Source: Palsa-1150 sp964531095 (GTDB taxonomy: Bacteria; Myxococcota_A; Polyangia; Polyangiales; Polyangiaceae). Taken from it: DNA of 64,000 nt. A model generated the notes under the pieces. That model searched no databases and had not been told where the DNA came from. It was given only the letters and a program-made list of their open reading frames with translations. Below are positions 59,342 to 64,000 of the stretch, piece by piece. The position numbers and the translations under genes were made by a program. Every line of letters starts with the position of its first letter. Positions within the stretch are counted from its first letter, which is position 1. The stretch covers positions 1 through 64,000 of the forward strand of contig CAZHED010000010.1 of the NCBI GenBank assembly GCA_964531095.1, written 5' to 3'.

Positions 59342-61885
59342 CTAAGAAGACGATCCGCCTTCCTGCACGACCGTCGCCCCTTTGCCGACCCTTCCCTTCC
59401 ATGTTCGCAGCGCGACGAGGAGCGCCGGAAGGGCCAGGACCGCGGCGGTCAGGCACGCGATCTCGCCCAGGACGGCGGTCAGCCCGAAGAGATAGAGCGC
59501 CCGGTTCTTCGCGAGCAGGAGCGACGAGTAGCCGATGCTCGTCGTGAGCGAGCAGAGCCCGACCGCCGCGCCGGTCGACCGAACGGCCCCCGTCACGTCG
59601 CGCGATCCGTCTTGCACGTAACGGGTCATCACGTTGACCGAATAGTCGACACCTATGCCGACGGTGATCGGAAACGCGACGAAATTGCAGAAGTTGATCT
59701 TGATGTGCAGAAGCATCGTCGCCCCGGCGAGCCAGAGGAGGCCGACGACGAGCGATCCGACGACATAGACGGAAGCAATGCGCGCGCGAAGCACGATGAC
59801 GACGATGGCCACCACCCCCACAAACGACGCGAGACTGGCGAGCGGCGCGTCGCGGCCGATCGATGCGATGATGTCGTCGGACAGCGGGATCGAACCGGCG
59901 ACGCGGCCCGGCCGGTCGGTGCTCGCCAGGCCGAGCCCGCTTGCGTCGCGCAGCTCGCGAACGAACGCGCGGATGGCTTTCGCGCGCCAGAGGGTATCCG
60001 AAGGGCGAGGATAGACGAGCACCGTTCGGCCCATCGTGCCGTCGCGATCCCGCAGTCCCGTGGTGAACGAGTGGGGCAAGTCGCCTACCGTGAGCGGCAC
60101 GAGGGCATTCGGCCCGAGCAGCTTGTCGAGCTGAGCCCGGCGCCCTTCCTCGATGAGCGATCGGATTTTCGGGGTCAGCGCGTCGCGGATTTGATGCACG
60201 ACGTCCAGCTTTGCTTCTTGCTCTCTCGGGAGCACGTCGTCGGCGCTTCGCAGCGACGCCACCATGGGCTGAAGGGCGCCTCCCTCCGCCGACTGACGCA
60301 AGGCGTGCTCCGCGGCGCTCGAAGCCTCCCGCGAATCGGACAGGACGACGGTGGGCGTGAGGTAGCGACCGAGGAGCGCGTCGACCCTCCGCCCCCAGTA
60401 GCCGTCACCGCTCTGCCACGTGTCGACCCGGCGCAGCTTCGAGAAGTCGTATTCGACCTGAGAGGACGCGTCGAAGCGGCTGACGGCGATCGCCGAGACG
60501 ACCGTCAGAGCGATCGCCGCCCCGACGATCGGCAGCGGCCACCGCTCCACCCAGGTGGCCAGGCGAGCCATGATTCCCGCCTGCGGAAGCGCGCGCAATA
60601 CGACCGGGTCGTCGCGGTCGATCCACTTGAGCAGCGGCGGAACCAGGACGAACGCGGTCACCCACGACGCCACCATTCCCGCTCCGCCGATGTACCCGAA
60701 CTGCCGAAACCCGCGAAACTCGGTGAGGATGAGCGATGCGTACGACGCCGCTGCTGCCAGCGCCGCGGCGAGCGTGCCGAGTCGCGCGCCCCACACGCCT
60801 ATCGCAAGCGCTTCCTCGACGGACGCACCCGTGCGACGAGCCTCGCGATAGCGAGCAAGCAGCACGATGCCGACGTTGATCCCGTTGCCGACGATGATCG
60901 ATCCGAGAAACGCCGTGTTCGAGTTGAGCGACGTCACGTTGCACGGAGGGAGCGACGCGAGGCCGAACGCGTACACGGTCGCGAGGAGCAGCGGCGGGAA
61001 GAGTACGAGGGTGCTGCGCCACCAGCGGTAATAAAGGACGATCACGGCGATCTCCGCGACCGCCACGAGGATCGACGAAACCGAGAGGTCCGCTTCGAGA
61101 GCTCGCAGCTCTTCGACGGAGATGGCGACGTCGGAGCTGTATCCGACGCGCATTCCCGGAGCGTACGCGGCCGGGCCGCCGAGCGCCCGGACGTCGCCCT
61201 GCACACGATCCAAGAGCGCGCGGGCTTGCTCGGCGCCCGTCGTGAATTCGCCCGCCTCCACGAAGAGGAGCGTCAGATGCTGCGACGCATCGGAGAACCG
61301 GCCGTGGTCCGAACTGCTGGCCTTTTCCCGCGATTGCCTTTGGTCGTACTTCTTTTCGATGTCCGATACGTCGATCGAGGGCGGCGGATCGGAGTCGTCG
61401 AGGAGGGAGCCCGACTCGCGACCGACCTCGTAGTCCCGTCGGGCCTCGATTCGACGCAGGATGTCTTTCAAGTCCGCGAGGTCGACGTAGAGCGGCGCAT
61501 GATCCTCGACGAACTTCTGCTCGACCTGGTTGCCGGTCCGCACGTCGCGCACCATCGCGGGCGGATAGGTACGGATGCGCGCGGCGAGGTCGTCTAGGAA
61601 CCGTTCGCCGGCCGCCAGGTTCTCGGGACGGGCGACGTCGACGACCACGCCGAGGTACTGGAGCCCCGGGATGCGAGCGCGCATCTCGTCGAGGGCCCGC
61701 ACCGACGGCGACTCGCGGGGAAGGAGCTCCTCGATGTCGCTCTTGAGGTGGCGGTAGAGCGAGATGGTGCGAATGGTCGCTGGGATCGCGAGCAGCACCG
61801 CGCACAGCCACACCCAGTGGCCGTGGCGAAGGGTCCACGTGACGAACGCTCGTGTGCCGTGGCCTGGACCGAACGTCCGATTCAT
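59342..61885 (-). CDS. MMPL/RND-family transporter, HpnN-like
   Basis: 847 aa. There are two repeats of the RND layout: a membrane helix (WVWLCAVLLAIPATIRTISL), a large periplasmic loop, then five membrane helices, each time with the GxxxGYxxx-type motif (GNGINVGIVLLARYREARR in the first half, GIGVDYSVNVMTRYVQD in the second). This resembles the MMPL and hopanoid transporter HpnN families, which move lipids or other hydrophobic molecules from the inner membrane. Length matches. No membrane-fusion or outer-membrane partner is encoded beside it. Confidence 0.85.
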   Translation of the reverse strand: MNRTFGPGHGTRAFVTWTLRHGHWVWLCAVLLAIPATIRTISLYRHLKSDIEELLPRESPSVRALDEMRARIPGLQYLGVVVDVARPENLAAGERFLDDLAARIRTYPPAMVRDVRTGNQVEQKFVEDHAPLYVDLADLKDILRRIEARRDYEVGRESGSLLDDSDPPPSIDVSDIEKKYDQRQSREKASSSDHGRFSDASQHLTLLFVEAGEFTTGAEQARALLDRVQGDVRALGGPAAYAPGMRVGYSSDVAISVEELRALEADLSVSSILVAVAEIAVIVLYYRWWRSTLVLFPPLLLATVYAFGLASLPPCNVTSLNSNTAFLGSIIVGNGINVGIVLLARYREARRTGASVEEALAIGVWGARLGTLAAALAAAASYASLILTEFRGFRQFGYIGGAGMVASWVTAFVLVPPLLKWIDRDDPVVLRALPQAGIMARLATWVERWPLPIVGAAIALTVVSAIAVSRFDASSQVEYDFSKLRRVDTWQSGDGYWGRRVDALLGRYLTPTVVLSDSREASSAAEHALRQSAEGGALQPMVASLRSADDVLPREQEAKLDVVHQIRDALTPKIRSLIEEGRRAQLDKLLGPNALVPLTVGDLPHSFTTGLRDRDGTMGRTVLVYPRPSDTLWRAKAIRAFVRELRDASGLGLASTDRPGRVAGSIPLSDDIIASIGRDAPLASLASFVGVVAIVVIVLRARIASVYVVGSLVVGLLWLAGATMLLHIKINFCNFVAFPITVGIGVDYSVNVMTRYVQDGSRDVTGAVRSTGAAVGLCSLTTSIGYSSLLLAKNRALYLFGLTAVLGEIACLTAAVLALPALLVALRTWKGRVGKGATVVQEGGSSS

Positions 61886-61939
61886 ACGCGCGCCGAGCGT
61901 AGGTAAAACTGACCTCGCGTCAATGCGGGCATGCTGCGG

Positions 61940-62977
61940 TCAAATCGGGTTTCGCGCGCCCTCGGAAGCTGACGGCGCTGAGCCGCGCGGCGCCGCTTGT
62001 CGCGCCAGCATGAGCACCACGAGGCTCGCGGTTGCCACGATGAGCTGAGCCAGATGCGCCACGAAAGCGATGGACAGCGCGCGAGCGGGCGTGTCGCGGA
62101 AGCCAACCTCCGCCGCAAATGTCCGATATGCGCCGTCGACGACTCCGAGGCCATTGGGGAGCGCATCTCCCAGCGTCGTGCCCACGAGGTGTATTCCGTG
62201 AGCGACCAACGTTCCACGCACGCTCGGGGCGCCGCCGACAGCTCGCAGAATGATCGCGTACTGCGCTACCTGCGCGGTCCGGCTGAGCGAGCAGAGCGCC
62301 GCGGCTCTCCAGGGCAGGCGCCTCCGAACCGATGCGTCGAGCGGCGCCTCCCCCGCGGTGCGCGCGAGGCGCCGCCGCACCCGCTCGAGCCAACGCCCGA
62401 CGCGAGCGTCCCAGAGGATGGCGAGCAGCCCTGCGGACAGCGTCAGCATCACGAGCGTGTTTGCGGCCAGAAGCAGCGCGAGCGAGGAGTGCACGCCTTG
62501 CCACGACGCCACGACCGCGCACTCGACCGCCGACCACGCCGCGATCGCGAACACGTATGCCGACTGGAGCTGTGCGCTCGCCGTCGCGGCGCGTGGCGCG
62601 CCCACGTGTTTGGCGACGAGCGCGGCGCGAGCCACCTCTCCCGCCGCGCGTCCGGCCGGTACGAGGATCATCATCGCGTATGCGAGCGCCGACGAGCGCA
62701 CCCACGTCGCGGCTGGCACCTCTCTCCCGCGCTCGCCGAGAAGCATTCGGAGCGTGACGAAGTCGCTCACGAGCTGCAAGACCTCGAGCGTGACGACCGC
62801 CGGTAGCCACGATCGCGCCTGCCACAGCACCTGAGTCACCCGCGCTGGATCCGCGCCGCGCACGAGGTAGGCCACCAGGCCGAGCCCCACGATTGCCAGC
62901 AGCAGCTGGCTCGCCGCGCGCCACGCACGCTTCGTCCGGGGAGCCGGCGCCGTCACGACGCCGAGCGTGCCGCCCAT
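61940..62977 (-). CDS. Flippase-like (YbhN/UPF0104, LPG synthase TM) membrane protein
   Basis: 345 aa with eight or so membrane segments. It matches the lysylphosphatidylglycerol synthase transmembrane family/UPF0104 by layout and by segments such as LQLVSDFVTLRMLLGERGRE, AYAMMILVPAGRAAGEVARA, AHGIHLVGTTLGDALPNGLG and AALVLML-like helices at the end. Members without the catalytic C-terminal domain may flip lipid-linked intermediates. The start overlaps the upstream DegT gene by 25 bp, indicating one operon. Confidence 0.8.
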   Translation of the reverse strand: MGGTLGVVTAPAPRTKRAWRAASQLLLAIVGLGLVAYLVRGADPARVTQVLWQARSWLPAVVTLEVLQLVSDFVTLRMLLGERGREVPAATWVRSSALAYAMMILVPAGRAAGEVARAALVAKHVGAPRAATASAQLQSAYVFAIAAWSAVECAVVASWQGVHSSLALLLAANTLVMLTLSAGLLAILWDARVGRWLERVRRRLARTAGEAPLDASVRRRLPWRAAALCSLSRTAQVAQYAIILRAVGGAPSVRGTLVAHGIHLVGTTLGDALPNGLGVVDGAYRTFAAEVGFRDTPARALSIAFVAHLAQLIVATASLVVLMLARQAAPRGSAPSASEGARNPI

Positions 62978-64000
62978 TCTGCCAGCTCTTCCCGACGCTG
63001 CCAGACGCGGCGAAAAGCCTCCACGTAGCGGTCGACCAGGTCATCGGGCTGCGCGATGAGCGGGCAGGACTGCGAGAAGAGGACGACCGAGCCATCTAAG
63101 AGCGCTTGAGTCCGCGGGTACCGTGCGGCGTCGTAGTTCATCGCGAGATCGGCCCCTCCTTCGCGTGCATGCGGGAAGCCGCCGGAGGGATCGCCGTGTC
63201 GAAAGACTCCCTGCGCCGGGAGCGGGGCCGTTTGCCACAGCACGACCTCGAGCCCTTCGGCCCGCAGTGCCGCCATGACGGTGTCTCGCCAGCGTATCGG
63301 CGGGAGCGCCACCCCGGCCAGAGCCGGGTCGAGATGGACACGGAACTTGTGGTGCACGGACGTTCGCCCAGCCGGGACCAGCGGCGGAGCTACTCCCGGA
63401 AGGGCGGCGAGCGCTCGCGTCAGCCGGTCGGCATTGCGCTGGCAGCGCGCGGTTCGCTCCGGCAGCGCGGCGAGCTGGGCTCGCGCGAACGCTGCCATCA
63501 TTTCGCTCCCCCGATACATCGAGCCGATGCGACGCGAGTCGAGCGCCCGCGTTCCATCGAGAGGCCGCGACAAGTCGTAGTCGTCCTCGTCGCCACGCGA
63601 GACGTTCTGGCCGAAGTTTCGCACGCAAGCAGCCTCCGCGGCGATCGCGTCGTCGTCGGTGACGAAGAGGCCGCCCTCACCCGCAGAGAGGTTCTTGCTC
63701 GACTGCATCGAGAATCCACCTGCGGCACCGATGGCGCCGACGGGCCGCCCCAACGTCGTCGCGCCGTGAGCCTGCGCAGCGTCTTCGACCAGAGCCAGCT
63801 CGTGGCGGCGCGCGACCTCGATGAGCCGCCCCATGTCGGCGGCGCACCCGTGCATGTGCACCGGCATGATCGCTCGCGTGTGTGGCGTGACGGCCGCTTC
63901 GGCCGCAGCTGGATCGAGGCACCCGGTGGCCACGTCGACATCCGCGAACACAGGCACGGCCCCGGTGTGCACGACGGCCAGGGGCGTTGCCACGAAGCTG
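62953..64000 (-). CDS. DegT/DnrJ/EryC1/StrS aminotransferase, N-terminus beyond the edge
   Basis: At least 349 aa are visible; the frame stays open to the right edge and begins in the middle of the conserved SFVATPLAVVHTGAVPVFAD block, so the first part is off-window. PLP-dependent aminotransferase of the sugar/AHBA type: MPVHMHGCAADMG, VEDAAQAHGA, FSMQSSKNLSAGEGGLFVTD (PLP Lys in SSKN), VHHKFRVHLDP. It could make an amino sugar nucleotide for the surface glycan or a secondary-metabolite precursor. It is coupled by 25-bp overlap to the flippase-like gene. Confidence 0.87.
   Translation of the reverse strand, partial: SFVATPLAVVHTGAVPVFADVDVATGCLDPAAAEAAVTPHTRAIMPVHMHGCAADMGRLIEVARRHELALVEDAAQAHGATTLGRPVGAIGAAGGFSMQSSKNLSAGEGGLFVTDDDAIAAEAACVRNFGQNVSRGDEDDYDLSRPLDGTRALDSRRIGSMYRGSEMMAAFARAQLAALPERTARCQRNADRLTRALAALPGVAPPLVPAGRTSVHHKFRVHLDPALAGVALPPIRWRDTVMAALRAEGLEVVLWQTAPLPAQGVFRHGDPSGGFPHAREGGADLAMNYDAARYPRTQALLDGSVVLFSQSCPLIAQPDDLVDRYVEAFRRVWQRREELAEWAARSAS

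Noticed and set aside
59612..61597. 661-aa plus-strand ORF opposite the MMPL gene
   Set aside because: Composition of an antisense shadow (Arg/Asp/His-rich) without any family signature.

Overview
The window is GC-rich, densely packed bacterial DNA with both strands in use, and reads like a chromosome segment of a myxobacterium (Myxococcota, possibly Polyangia-like). The evidence is a DUF1552 protein, a matrixin protease with a MYXO-CTERM-like tail, a Ser/Thr kinase fused to a cyclase-like region, AAA ATPase and TPRs, many Cys-containing lipoproteins, a pyruvoyl-dependent arginine decarboxylase and a GYF_2 protein with a Pro/Ala-rich middle. I see no rRNA gene, convincing tRNA, CRISPR array, transposase or phage module. 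A run of 100 N at 22002-22101 is a scaffold gap inside a heptamer repeat.

Layout. 1-3050: end of a DUF1552 gene with a strong terminator, then a two-gene minus-strand pair. 3134-12660: plus-strand genes for an Lgt-like protein with altered catalytic residues, a matrixin protease, TsaE, a CehA/McbA-type PHP protein and the giant kinase. 12649-21659: minus-strand genes; two lipoproteins and an inositol monophosphatase are translationally coupled, and clpB is followed by mpl. 21679-27601: glutaredoxin, the repeat and gap, an ACT-only protein, sdhA-sdhB without a visible sdhC, a small unknown gene, an array of inverted and 44-bp tandem repeats, and a beta-barrel protein. 27791-37872: NadE, an HTTM protein with a partner, a hybrid histidine kinase, GltX and GlnS facing each other, and a CPBP-like membrane protein. 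37933-43961: lytic transglycosylase, an H1-tailed protein next to the arginine decarboxylase, a Spy-like lipoprotein, an ATP-grasp ligase and an isolated ccmB. 44019-49206: a fused 2Fe-2S/FAD oxidoreductase, an amino-acid permease, a thioredoxin-TPR lipoprotein and two Hsp20 genes. 49272-64000: an SDR, then a surface-glycan and lipid region with three GT-C-like membrane proteins, a methyltransferase, a polyprenyl-phosphate sugar GT2, an MMPL/RND transporter, a YbhN-like flippase-fold protein and a DegT aminotransferase running off the right edge.

How the genes fit together. The clearest themes are the cell envelope (Lgt-like, Mpl, lytic transglycosylase, lipoproteins, glycosyltransferases, MMPL, flippase fold), proteostasis (ClpB variant, two Hsp20, glutaredoxin, thioredoxin-TPR) and core metabolism (SDH, NadE, GltX, GlnS, TsaE). 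The observations I find most worth following are the ClpB whose first ATPase domain has lost its Walker-B acidic pair, the inverted and tandem repeat array at 26481-26790, the Lgt-like protein with two replaced catalytic-motif residues, and the 19-bp divergent clpB/glutaredoxin spacing.
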